NCBI RefSeq assembly: GCF_030444335.1
Contig: NZ_CP128595.1
Coordinates: forward strand, 1,612,001-1,676,000
DNA length: 64,000 nucleotides
Reading direction: 5' to 3'
From: Polaribacter huanghezhanensis
Lineage (GTDB): Bacteria > Bacteroidota > Bacteroidia > Flavobacteriales > Flavobacteriaceae
Numbering within the stretch: position 1 is the stretch's first letter; every line of letters starts with the position of its first letter. A program made the position numbers and the translations under genes. The notes under the pieces were generated by a model. The model worked only from the letters and a program-made list of their open reading frames with translations, had not been told where the DNA came from and did no database searches. This document shows, piece by piece, positions 44,055-52,172 of this stretch.

Positions 44055-46964
44055 TTATTCACCTTCTCCAAAATGATAACCTCCACCAGTTTGTTGAGTA
44101 ACATTGAATATTCTTGATAGCCAAGGTCCATAACCACAAGTATTATTCTGCCTTGCCTTTATAGTCATATAACCTAGAGTTAATGGCTGTATCATTATCT
44201 GTCCACTTGTACTTGGTCTTGTTAATGAGTATTGAACATTCCAATTCCAATTAGAACCTCCTGGATATTGTGGAATCCACATTCTTGTCCAATTTTGTAA
44301 ATATAAACTCCCAAATTCATTACTAGTTGGGTGAACTTCTATAGTTCCGTTAGTATAGCCATAAGGAACACCTACTTCTACATTTTTTGTAATCGAAGTC
44401 CCATTTAACTCAGCTTTTACCCATCCTGTTCCTGAAGAATTAGCATAGGTAGCTTCAGCAGTAATACTAGAACCATTATTTGAAACAATATTTATATTAG
44501 GAGAAGCTGTCCATGTAATATTTCCAACACAAGATGAGCCTAAAGTAGTAGTAAATGTTGTTGTTAGATTATTACAAACATTAGTAGTGCCTATAATCGT
44601 TGCATTGGTAGGTAAATATAGTGATGAATTTTGACTAATTCCTTGTAATTCATTGAATAACCAATCTTTACTTTTTTGAGTGAAAGAAACATGTGCAGTA
44701 TTGTTTTCTTCTCCATAATAACTATCAAAAGGTGTTTGATTACTACAAACTAAATCTTTGTTAATAGGCTGTTGCCAATTAGAAAAACCATTAGTGTCTA
44801 AAGCAGAATGAGTTGGAATAAATGAATGAGGAATAACCAAACCTTCTTCTGTATTTGGTACATACATTTTTCTTCTTATAGGTGTTCTTAGGTTAAATAA
44901 AAACGCACCAGGTATTAACCAATTTTTAATACCAGTTCCATATGTTAATTCTCCAACGATTTCTTCTTTTAGATCATTTCCAACATTAAAAAGACCTCCA
45001 GGTGTTGTATCTAAGCTGCCTTGCCAATTTGTATTTGTTTTGCTAAAACTTTGACTACCACTTCCAAATGCAGAAATATCATAAACCATTCCTTGTTGAT
45101 TGTATGCATGTTGATAGTTGTTTTTAATACTAAATAGGTTTATAGACCAATTAAAGAATAAAAAAGATAAATCTACATAGCCTCGCATATCTAAATAGCG
45201 TTCGCCTACAGAAGCTTCTCTTTTTCCTGTCAACGACCCATTTACCATAGCAATATTTCTAGATTTAGTTGGATAACCGTTAGAGTTTGGTAAACCATTT
45301 GCCTTTAATGCTGTTTGATAATTTGTGAAATAAGGAGATTTTGTACTGCTAAATGCATAATCATAATGGTCAATTAGCATTTGTTTTGCGGCTGGTGAAC
45401 GTAATTTATCATTATATTGTTTTTTTGCGCTTTCACTCTTTTTAACATAACCTAAATAATGAATACTTCCTTGTGCAGCTAAAGGTATGTTGGCTCCTTG
45501 GTGTGGACTATCCATACTTAACCATAACCTTGTATTATGATCCCAAACAGAACTGTTTGTTTCTTGTTCTTTTTTTTCCATATAAGCCAATGCAAAACGG
45601 GTTATTTGTCCGCCCATACTTGGGCCAACTACTACTAGTTTTTCTGTACTGTTGTTTTGGACTAATTTTGTGTTTACTTCTTGTATAAAAGAAACCAAAC
45701 TCATGGCATTACGCTCTATATAATCTGCACCATAATCATGTATTACTTCTTTGTAATCATGAGCTGCTCGCTCTGTTGGTAAATTAATGATAATGACATC
45801 GTAGTTTTCTTTTTGTAGTTGTTTAACTAAATTATCATTTAATTCTGGACCAAATTTCATTAATTTATAAATTGATTCATAATCTGAAGCATTAAAATCA
45901 CCGTTAGCATCAGCATTTAGTTTTTGGCAAATGGCATCACAATCTTCCAGCTCAATACGTCTTGTATCTCCAGGGTCAAAACCATCAATTACAATAAATG
46001 GTTTTTTTATACGAGAAACACCACAGTTACCCGATTGATTATTATCACCAAAAAATATTTTGTATTCTAATTGTCCATATTTTTGTGAAGCTTCATCCCA
46101 AGCTTTATATGGAATTGTAGACGTGTATGGTGTTACATTGGTTTTTATACAGTTTTGAGCTACTATTTTGGGTAATAACGTTTGTGGATTGTTAAGTGTT
46201 ATTTCTGCATAGGTAATAAGGGTACTATTATCTTGGTACGTAATGGTAAATGTAAATTGTTTGTTGCCAAATGTGGTATAATTTACAGTTGCAATAGTAT
46301 TGGTGTTAACACTATTGTTTACCAGTGTATAATTGGTATTGGTATCAAAATTAGCAACCAATGTTTTTATGGGCTTATTTCTATTAAAAAACAAGGAACT
46401 CTCTAACTTAAATTGTACAGTTCCGTTATTAGTTGTTGTAATTATTTCTTGTTGTGGACTAATTAAAGTAATGTGTTTTGTAAATACAGAAGGTTTACCA
46501 GCAATGGGTTGAAAAACACCATTTACTAGATGCAATCCACCATTGCTTTCATTTTCTTCATCATAAAATAAAAAATTAAAAGAGGTATTAATTACTCCAA
46601 CATCTATAAGTGGGGTTGTAGAACCACCTTTTGCAGCAAAGAATTGTTGTTTGTTTGATTTTAATTGTTCTGATGACAGAAACAGTGTTTTATTACTAGC
46701 ATAATATAATTCTGTTAATGCTTGTGTATAAGAACTAGCATTGGCAATGTTATGATCTGGAGTGTTGAAATTATATAGACTACTAAAGGGAGTTACTTTG
46801 CTGTATAAAATACCGGTTGTAATTTGTGATGAAATATTTTGAAGCGCTTGTGCCCAAAATGTTTGCTCTTGTTGTTCAATTTGTTGTGGTGTTGGAGGTG
46901 CAGTTTGTGCTTGTATTTTTAATGGAAGTATCATTAAAATGATACAAAGAGTAATTTTTTTCAT
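44055..46964 (-). CDS. Large secreted alpha/beta-hydrolase (esterase/lipase-like)
   Basis: A 969-residue exported protein with signal peptide 1-19 (ending PLKIQAQ). The N-terminal ~320 residues are Ser/Thr/Asn-rich and beta-like. The hydrolase part includes FIVIDGFDPGDTRR near 327, VVVGPSMGGQITRFALAYME (GxSxG nucleophile elbow) near 450 and WLSMDSPHQGANIPLAAQG near 485. It ends with Ig/PKD-like modules (ATIIGTTNVCNNLTTTF..., about 790-969). I see no canonical type IX secretion C-terminal domain. The substrate is unknown. It follows a lipoprotein gene by 83 bases and is the surviving member of a duplicated cassette. Confidence 0.82.
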   Translation of the reverse strand: MKKITLCIILMILPLKIQAQTAPPTPQQIEQQEQTFWAQALQNISSQITTGILYSKVTPFSSLYNFNTPDHNIANASSYTQALTELYYASNKTLFLSSEQLKSNKQQFFAAKGGSTTPLIDVGVINTSFNFLFYDEENESNGGLHLVNGVFQPIAGKPSVFTKHITLISPQQEIITTTNNGTVQFKLESSLFFNRNKPIKTLVANFDTNTNYTLVNNSVNTNTIATVNYTTFGNKQFTFTITYQDNSTLITYAEITLNNPQTLLPKIVAQNCIKTNVTPYTSTIPYKAWDEASQKYGQLEYKIFFGDNNQSGNCGVSRIKKPFIVIDGFDPGDTRRIELEDCDAICQKLNADANGDFNASDYESIYKLMKFGPELNDNLVKQLQKENYDVIIINLPTERAAHDYKEVIHDYGADYIERNAMSLVSFIQEVNTKLVQNNSTEKLVVVGPSMGGQITRFALAYMEKKEQETNSSVWDHNTRLWLSMDSPHQGANIPLAAQGSIHYLGYVKKSESAKKQYNDKLRSPAAKQMLIDHYDYAFSSTKSPYFTNYQTALKANGLPNSNGYPTKSRNIAMVNGSLTGKREASVGERYLDMRGYVDLSFLFFNWSINLFSIKNNYQHAYNQQGMVYDISAFGSGSQSFSKTNTNWQGSLDTTPGGLFNVGNDLKEEIVGELTYGTGIKNWLIPGAFLFNLRTPIRRKMYVPNTEEGLVIPHSFIPTHSALDTNGFSNWQQPINKDLVCSNQTPFDSYYGEENNTAHVSFTQKSKDWLFNELQGISQNSSLYLPTNATIIGTTNVCNNLTTTFTTTLGSSCVGNITWTASPNINIVSNNGSSITAEATYANSSGTGWVKAELNGTSITKNVEVGVPYGYTNGTIEVHPTSNEFGSLYLQNWTRMWIPQYPGGSNWNWNVQYSLTRPSTSGQIMIQPLTLGYMTIKARQNNTCGYGPWLSRIFNVTQQTGGGYHFGEGE

Positions 46965-47047
46965 AGTTTTGATTGTTAAATATTAATAAATTAGCGTTTG
47001 TTGTGTTTAACGTTTTTAAGAGGTTGTTGGCGCAGCCTCTTTTTAAA

Positions 47048-47674
47048 TTATCTAAATCTTGTTGTATTTATAGTTTTTTTATTAAAGTCAAATCTTCCTT
47101 CAGTAATTTCAATATAATTATTAGAAATGTCTCTATTTTTTAACCTACAATAAAATGTACCTGAAATAACTTCATCATCATATCGTGTAATAATAATTTT
47201 ACCTGTACCTTCAATTGACCCATAAAATCCTTGATGATGTATTGCTTGTATATATACAATATCTGGATGAGTAGGAGCAAACCCACCAATAATAGTTTTA
47301 ACTTCATACTCCCCAATTTTCAAACTTTTTAGATTAGGTATTTTAATAGCAACTCCACCAGTTGAGGTATATTTATCTGATGCTTCAATCCAGTCTGTGT
47401 CACCTCCGTATAAATATTCAACTCCAGTCGGTATTCCGCCAAGCTGGCTTTTTCTACTATCTCTAGGAATCATCACTACTCCATTAATTTTACAGCCAAA
47501 GGTATTTGCGCCTGTTTGTGTAATTGGGGGTAGTTCTGGATTCCAAGTATCTCCATCAGATATTTTTGAGCAACCACATGCTGTTATAATAAACAGTGTA
47601 ATTACTGTTACTATTTGCATTGGTTTTTTTAAAATTGCTTTTTTGTGTTCGTAATTTTTCTTTGAAAAGTTCAT
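47048..47674 (-). CDS. Lipoprotein, DUF6252-like, intact copy
   Basis: A 208-residue exported protein. The lipobox region is FIITACGCS after a basic, hydrophobic N-terminus; translation may begin at 47674 or at the internal ATG 47620 (MQIVTVITLF). The mature N-terminus reads LPPITQTGANTFGCKINGVVMIP. The C-terminal part SGTFYCRLKNRDISNNYIEITEGRFDF resembles the same region of the broken paralogue at 48055-48650. I recall this pattern as DUF6252 but have not searched. It is probably surface or periplasmic, function unknown. The stop is followed by a hairpin AAGAGGTT/AGCCTCTT (47018-47043) in the gap before the esterase gene. Confidence 0.8.
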   Translation of the reverse strand: MNFSKKNYEHKKAILKKPMQIVTVITLFIITACGCSKISDGDTWNPELPPITQTGANTFGCKINGVVMIPRDSRKSQLGGIPTGVEYLYGGDTDWIEASDKYTSTGGVAIKIPNLKSLKIGEYEVKTIIGGFAPTHPDIVYIQAIHHQGFYGSIEGTGKIIITRYDDEVISGTFYCRLKNRDISNNYIEITEGRFDFNKKTINTTRFR

Positions 47675-47856
47675 TTTAATATTGTTTTGAGGGTTATTGT
47701 TAGTTGAAATTACGTAGAATTAAAGTTCTAAGAGTCCAGTATTCTTTGATTTGTAGATTTTCGGACTCATTTGTTTTTAGGCTACTGATTGTTAGTTGTT
47801 TAAGGAATAATGTTTTTTGTTGTTTTTGAAATTCTGGACTCATTTTATTTCTCAAA
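47675..47856. promoter_or_regulatory. Duplicated upstream region, copy 1
   Basis: This stretch parallels 48651-48826. Shared blocks include GTTTTGAGGGTTATT, AGAGTCCAG, ATTCTTTGATTT, TTTTTGAAATTCTGGACTCA and TTTTATTTCTCAAATGT. It holds GAGTCCAGTATT (47732-47743) and AATTCTGGACTC (47830-47841), an imperfect inverted pair. It should carry the promoter of the intact lipoprotein gene. No ORF of interest is seen in the 380 bases from 47675 to 48054 apart from the remnant listed separately. Confidence 0.55.
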
Positions 47857-47949
47857 TGTTATTCCGACGATAGGAGGAATCTCTTTTAAAAATTTATAGA
47901 CATCTATTTTTTAGATTCTTCACTCCGCTACGCTGTGTTCTGAATGACA
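47857..47949. mobile_element. MITE-like element, copy 1
   Basis: A 93-base segment with inverted ends TGTTATTCCGA and TCTGAATGACA and an internal stem GGAATCT...AGATTC. It carries CGACGATAGGAGGAATCTC, also found in the element at 48827-48916. No coding capacity. Presumed non-autonomous; a mobilising transposase is not in the window. Confidence 0.55.
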
Positions 47950-47976
47950 AAGTAAAAAGAAAGTAATTTTTTTCAT
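47920..47976 (-). pseudogene. Start-region remnant of a second esterase gene
   Basis: The DNA around 47962-48003 matches the start and upstream of the esterase gene at 46948-46992 (AGTAATTTTTTTCATAGTTTT...GATTGTTAAATATTAATAAATT). It preserves ATG and four codons (MKKIT), after which the frame runs into the MITE-like element and stops at 47920. It shows that a second lipoprotein-esterase unit once stood here. Confidence 0.65.
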
Positions 47977-48054
47977 AGTTTTAGATTGTTAAATATTAAT
48001 AAATTGGTTTTTTGTTGTATTTAATGTTTTAAGCAGTAGTTGCAGCTACTGCTT

Positions 48055-48650
48055 TTATTTATTTACAGTATTTAAGTTAATGTCAAACCTTCCATTAGTT
48101 ATTTCGATAATATCATTTTCATCATCTTTATTTTTTAACTTTACACTAAAAGTTCCTGAATAGATTCCATTAGTAATATCTAAACGAGAAAAAACTAGAC
48201 TACCCGAACTATTAAATGATCTATATTGACGATTTTCTAAATCAATAAGACTGTATATGTGAGCATTGGATAAATTAGAGGTTTCACTTCCATCACTTGT
48301 TCCAATAATATGATTTTCTTGATTGTTTTTTAGAGTAGGAATATATATATATATATATAAGTCTGAGGAGAGTTTTTGGCGTTTGTAGCTCTAATAAGCC
48401 ATTTGTCATCTCCATTGTTCTTAATGAAATTTTCACCTACTTTTACTTCTAAACTTTTCCTACTCCCACCAGGTGTAGAAGAATACGACGTTTTAGGGAC
48501 AAATGCTCTACCATCTACAATTGCACCAAAAGTATTGGCTCCAGTTTGTGTAATTGGAGGTAGTTGATCTTGGTCATCACTTTTTGTGCAGTTTATTAAG
48601 GTAAATGTTATAAGGAGTAGTGCGATTGTTTTTAAAATTTGTGGTTTCAT
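48055..48650 (-). pseudogene. Second lipoprotein copy, frameshifted at an AT repeat (possibly phase-variable)
   Basis: The first 106 codons read MKPQILKTIALLLITFTLINC (lipobox LINC), then QLPPITQTGANTFGAIVDGRAFVP as in the intact paralogue. At the (AT)9A tract (48341-48359) the frame exits to a stop at 48330. A different frame continues YIPTLKNNQENH... to SGTFSVKLKNKDDENDIIEITNGRFD and TAA at 48055-48057, again homologous to the paralogue. Loss of one AT unit, or gain of two, would restore a full-length protein of about 197 residues. It is either a phase-variable surface lipoprotein caught in the off state or a pseudogene. A hairpin AAGCAGTAG/CTACTGCTT lies at 48031-48054. Confidence 0.8.
48341..48359. 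repeat. (AT)9A dinucleotide microsatellite inside a coding region
   Basis: Nineteen bases of alternating A and T at the exact position of the frame break in the lipoprotein gene, encoding TYIYIYI in the present frame. Confidence 0.95.
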
Positions 48651-48826
48651 AATGATGTTGTTTTGAGGGTTATTATTTTTTAAAATTAACTAGAATAAAA
48701 TTTTTAAGAGTCCAGAATTCTTTGATTTGGGGAATACCGGACACATTTATTTTTAGTTTGCTGATTTTTAACGCTTTTGTGTTTTTTTGATGTTTTTGAA
48801 ATTCTGGACTCATTTTATTTCTCAAA
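48651..48826. promoter_or_regulatory. Duplicated upstream region, copy 2, with inverted repeat
   Basis: Counterpart of 47675-47856. GAGTCCAGAATT (48711-48722) and AATTCTGGACTC (48800-48811) are perfect complements 77 bases apart. It should hold the promoter of the second lipoprotein gene. The palindromic arms may bind the neighbouring AraC-type regulator. Confidence 0.5.
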
Positions 48827-48916
48827 TGTCATTCCGACGATAGGAGGAATCTCACTAATGTAGTTGTAGTTTTGTTTGAGATTTCTTAACCGTGAAAAAC
48901 TCATTTAGCAATGACA
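48827..48916. mobile_element. MITE-like element, copy 2
   Basis: A 90-base segment beginning TGTCATTCCGACGATAGGAG and ending AGCAATGACA; the ends are complementary for about seven bases. It shares its first 27 bases with copy 1 except one. It ends 14 bases from the stop of the AraC-family gene. Confidence 0.5.
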
Positions 48917-48929
48917 ATGTAAGTTTAAT

Positions 48930-50084
48930 TTACTTTTCCAAAGACTTCTGATATTCTGTAGGTGTTAAGCCAGTATGTTTTTTAAACGTGTAGTAAAAAG
49001 TAGATTTAGAATTGAAACCAGATTCTAAACCAATTGCAGTAATTGTATAGTTTATATAATCTGCATCTATTAACAATTGTTTTGCCAATTCAATTCTAAA
49101 CTCATTAATATAATCATTAAAATTTTTAGTAGAAAAATGGTTGATAATAGTTGATAATTTTGATGCATTAATATCAACTTCATTTGCTAAAGAATCAATA
49201 TTTAATTTAGGCTCTGTATATAGTTTTTTATCATTGATAAGTGTATTGATTTTATCAAACAATAATTTTTCATCTTCTCCTTTTTCATCATTGTTTTTAG
49301 AATTAACTTCTTTAATTAATGATTTAAAATTTAATTGCTTACGCAAATTCTCTCTTTCTTTAAGAAGTCGTAATTGAAGTATTGCTTGATATCCGATCCA
49401 ATAAATTAAAACGGTGGTTAAAACCCGTAAAGGGTAATACGAGTAAATAAATTCTTTAAAATTTAACGCTACAGTAATTGCTAAAGCAACAATCCAAAAT
49501 ACATAAGTTAATAAGCCTAATTTAAAAAACGTGTAAATCCATTTTAAGTTATCAAACGATAAAACCTTGGTAAATAACTTGCTTTTTTTTGATAGAATTT
49601 GAAAAGAATACACAAAAATAATTAGAGAAACAATCAAGCTAAAAATTTCTTCTAAAGAAGTGTATTTTTCAAATAAAAAAGCAACGTCTGTTGTGTTTTT
49701 ATCACTAAAAAAAGAAACAAAACCAATGCGTATGGTAATTATTAAAGCGAAAATTGGTAGAACAATTTTTAAAATATTTTTACTGTGCTTTTCAATTTTT
49801 AAATAATTAATTAAAAACATGTAAAAAAATGGCGCAATTAAAAAATGCCAAGGAATATGTATATAATCTAAAAAGAAGTATTCTATAAAAAAATCTTTAG
49901 CTAAAATCCAAGACTGAATGTTGTTTAGAGAAATTGTTAACACCAATAAGTTGATGAACACCATGCTTTTTTCTCTTCCGTTTTTAGAAAAAAGAATAAT
50001 AAAACAAAATAGAAAACCGTGCAACGCACTAATTAATAAGAATAAATTAAAAATTGATTCATGGGAGAAACTCATCGTTAGCAA
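48930..50084 (-). CDS. Membrane-anchored AraC-family regulator
   Basis: A 384-residue protein. Residues 1-235 contain about seven membrane helices, with no extracellular domain of note. Residues about 270-384 form the AraC DNA-binding domain: IDSLANEVDINASKLSTIINHF, then NDYINEFRIELAKQLL and YTITAIGLESGFNSKSTFYYTFKKHTGLTPTEYQKS, the two HTH motifs with the family signature. This 7TM-HTH_18 layout is common in flavobacteria and suggests direct sensing of a membrane or external signal. The adjacent duplicated lipoprotein/esterase cassette, whose upstream regions contain repeated TCCAG/CTGGA arms, is the likely target. Confidence 0.9.
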   Translation of the reverse strand: MLTMSFSHESIFNLFLLISALHGFLFCFIILFSKNGREKSMVFINLLVLTISLNNIQSWILAKDFFIEYFFLDYIHIPWHFLIAPFFYMFLINYLKIEKHSKNILKIVLPIFALIITIRIGFVSFFSDKNTTDVAFLFEKYTSLEEIFSLIVSLIIFVYSFQILSKKSKLFTKVLSFDNLKWIYTFFKLGLLTYVFWIVALAITVALNFKEFIYSYYPLRVLTTVLIYWIGYQAILQLRLLKERENLRKQLNFKSLIKEVNSKNNDEKGEDEKLLFDKINTLINDKKLYTEPKLNIDSLANEVDINASKLSTIINHFSTKNFNDYINEFRIELAKQLLIDADYINYTITAIGLESGFNSKSTFYYTFKKHTGLTPTEYQKSLEK

Positions 50085-50113
50085 TTTATGAATGATAAAT
50101 ATACTAAAATTTT

Positions 50114-50830
50114 TTACGAACTCAATTCATTAATCAAAGCCACAGTTTGTGCTGCAACAATACCAGCAGTTTCTGTACGCAATCTGCTTTCTCCTAAAGT
50201 AACTGGAATGAACTTATTTGTTAGTGCTTTTTCAATTTCAGTTGGAGAAAAATCACCTTCTGGACCAATTAAAATCAGAATATTTGTTTTTGGTTTTATC
50301 GTTTTCGCAAAAGATTTTTTATCCAATTCTTCACAATGAGCAATAAACAAATCACTTTCAAATTCTTGATTTATAAAATCGGTAAACTTAATCGGTTCAT
50401 TTAATTTTGGAAGTACAAACTTTAACGATTGTTTCATGGCAGATTGCACAATTTTTTCTAAACGATCTGTTTTTAAAACGGTTCTTTCTGAGTTTGAGCA
50501 AATAATCGGAGTAATTTCATCTATGCCAATTTCTGTTGCTTTTTCTAAAAACCATTCCAATCTATCGTTGTTTTTTGTGGGTGAAATGGCAATATGTAAC
50601 TTATAGTTCCAAGGTTTTTGTTTTGCTTCTGAATTCAGAATTTCCACCAAACATCTTTTGTCATTTGCTAAAATGATTTTCACGGTAAACAATTCGTTTT
50701 TTCCGTTGGTAATGTGTAAAATATCTCCGTCTTTTTTTCGCAATACTTTTACAATATGTCTGCTCTCCGTTTTATCGAACGTAAACTGAGCATCTGTAGA
50801 AGAGATATCTTTATTATAAAATAATTGCAT
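50114..50830 (-). CDS. rsmE: 16S rRNA (uracil-1498-N3)-methyltransferase
   Basis: A SPOUT-fold rRNA methyltransferase, 238 residues from the ATG at 50828-50830 (MQLFYNKDISS). An upstream in-frame ATG lies in repeat-rich DNA and is not used. N-terminal PUA-like domain: SRHIVKVLRKKDGDILHITNG. SAM-binding knot motifs: LIGPEGDFSPTEIEKA and VTLGESRLRTETAGIVAAQTV, both RsmE signatures. The start region is preceded by an octamer array. Confidence 0.95.
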   Translation of the reverse strand: MQLFYNKDISSTDAQFTFDKTESRHIVKVLRKKDGDILHITNGKNELFTVKIILANDKRCLVEILNSEAKQKPWNYKLHIAISPTKNNDRLEWFLEKATEIGIDEITPIICSNSERTVLKTDRLEKIVQSAMKQSLKFVLPKLNEPIKFTDFINQEFESDLFIAHCEELDKKSFAKTIKPKTNILILIGPEGDFSPTEIEKALTNKFIPVTLGESRLRTETAGIVAAQTVALINELSS

Positions 50831-50842
50831 TTTTAAGTTTTT

Positions 50843-50880
50843 AAGGTTCAAAGGTTCAAAGGTTCAAAGGTTCAAAGGTT
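50843..50880. repeat. Octamer tandem array AAGGTTCA x4.75
   Basis: 38 bases of perfect 8-base periodicity beginning 13 bases before the rsmE start codon (minus strand). Confidence 0.9.
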
Positions 50881-50919
50881 TGATTTTTTGTTGTTTTGTG
50901 TGATTAAAATTTTTAACTT

Positions 50920-51038
50920 TTCCTAATTCCTAATTCCTAATTCCTAATTCCTAATTCCTAATTCCTAATTCCTAATTCCTAATTCCTAATTCCTAATTCC
51001 TAATTCCTAATTCCTAATTCCTAATTCCTAATTCCTAA
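50920..51038. repeat. Heptamer tandem array TTCCTAA x17
   Basis: 119 bases, 17 perfect 7-base units. The last 18 bases lie inside the coding region of the acetyltransferase-like gene and encode its final residues and TAG stop. With the octamer array it fills the 190-base rsmE-acetyltransferase gap. Confidence 0.97.
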
Positions 51039-52145
51039 TTTATAAGTTCTACGTCTTTTGTGTGTAACTGGATTAAAATTTCTCCAAATTTTATGGATTG
51101 CCTCATTGTCTTCTAACTCTGGAGTTCTAATCATTTCTTTCACGCCTTTTGCAATACACACTTTGGTATATTCATCAAAAATAATAGCGGTTACACCTTT
51201 GTTTTTGTAGCTGTCTTCAACTCCGATTAAATATGAAGTGACTGTTTTCGGATTTTTACGAGCCTTTAATAAATGGAAAATTCCGAACGGAAATAATTTT
51301 CCGTTTGCTTTTTGAAGCGCTTTAGAAAATGATGGCATAATAATAGCAAAAGCGACTAATTTTTTATTTTCATCCACCACAAATTTTATAAATTCTGGAT
51401 TGATAAATCCGATGTAACGTTTTTTAAAATGCTCAATTTGTGTGTTAGAAATCGGAACAAAAGAAGATAATTTTGAATAGGTTTTACTAAATAAATCAAA
51501 CATCTCATCCACATAAGGCATAATGTCTTTTGTGTTTGTGAAATTTAAAGCGGTAAGTTTATATCGGTGTTTTACAACAGCAGAAATTCGTTGGTAATAT
51601 GCTGCATCAATATTGCTAATTAGAAATTTATTTTCTAAATATTCTTTCTCTTTTGTGTATCCTAATTTTTCTAAATGCTCTTTGTAATAAGGCTGAGAAT
51701 ACCAGGTAATCATAGTTCCGATATGATCAAAACCTTCAATCAAAACACCCACTTTATCTAAGTTAGAAAAGCCAACTGGCCCTTCAATATATGCTAGGTT
51801 ATTTTGAAAACCAATTTCTTTCACTTTCTCCAATAAAATTTCACTAACTTCTAGATCATCAATTACATCAAACCATCCAAAACGCATTTTTTGAATGCCT
51901 TGTTTTTCAGTTTCATATTTGTTGATGATGGCTGCGACACGTCCAACAATTTTTTCGTTTTTAACTGCGATAAAAAAACGAGCTTCTGCATGTTCAAACG
52001 CCGGATTCTCATTTTTGTCTAGCGTGTCTAATTCGTCTTTTATTATTGGTGGAACCCAATATGGATTTCCTTTATAAAGCGAAAAAGGAAATGCAACAAA
52101 TTGCTTTAATTCCTTTCTTGTAAAAAGTTCTTTAATGGTAATCAT
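51021..52145 (-). CDS. GNAT-fold protein, YghO-like
   Basis: A 374-residue cytoplasmic protein. N-terminal FVAFPFSLYKGNPYWVPP, middle RFFIAVKNEKIVGRVAAIIN, and YIEGPVGFSNLDKVGVLIEGFDHIGTMITWYSQPYYKEHLEKLGY match the E. coli YghO-like group, which combines two acetyltransferase-fold domains. The C-terminal half has VAFAIIMPSFSKAL and YKNKGVTAIIFDEYTKVCI. Acyl acceptor unknown. The last five codons (LGIRN) and the stop are made of the AATTAGG heptamer, so the natural C-terminus near RRRTYK has been overrun by repeat expansion. Confidence 0.82.
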   Translation of the reverse strand: MITIKELFTRKELKQFVAFPFSLYKGNPYWVPPIIKDELDTLDKNENPAFEHAEARFFIAVKNEKIVGRVAAIINKYETEKQGIQKMRFGWFDVIDDLEVSEILLEKVKEIGFQNNLAYIEGPVGFSNLDKVGVLIEGFDHIGTMITWYSQPYYKEHLEKLGYTKEKEYLENKFLISNIDAAYYQRISAVVKHRYKLTALNFTNTKDIMPYVDEMFDLFSKTYSKLSSFVPISNTQIEHFKKRYIGFINPEFIKFVVDENKKLVAFAIIMPSFSKALQKANGKLFPFGIFHLLKARKNPKTVTSYLIGVEDSYKNKGVTAIIFDEYTKVCIAKGVKEMIRTPELEDNEAIHKIWRNFNPVTHKRRRTYKLGIRN

Positions 52146-52172
52146 AGGTTAAATATACAAAAGGCTCAATTA

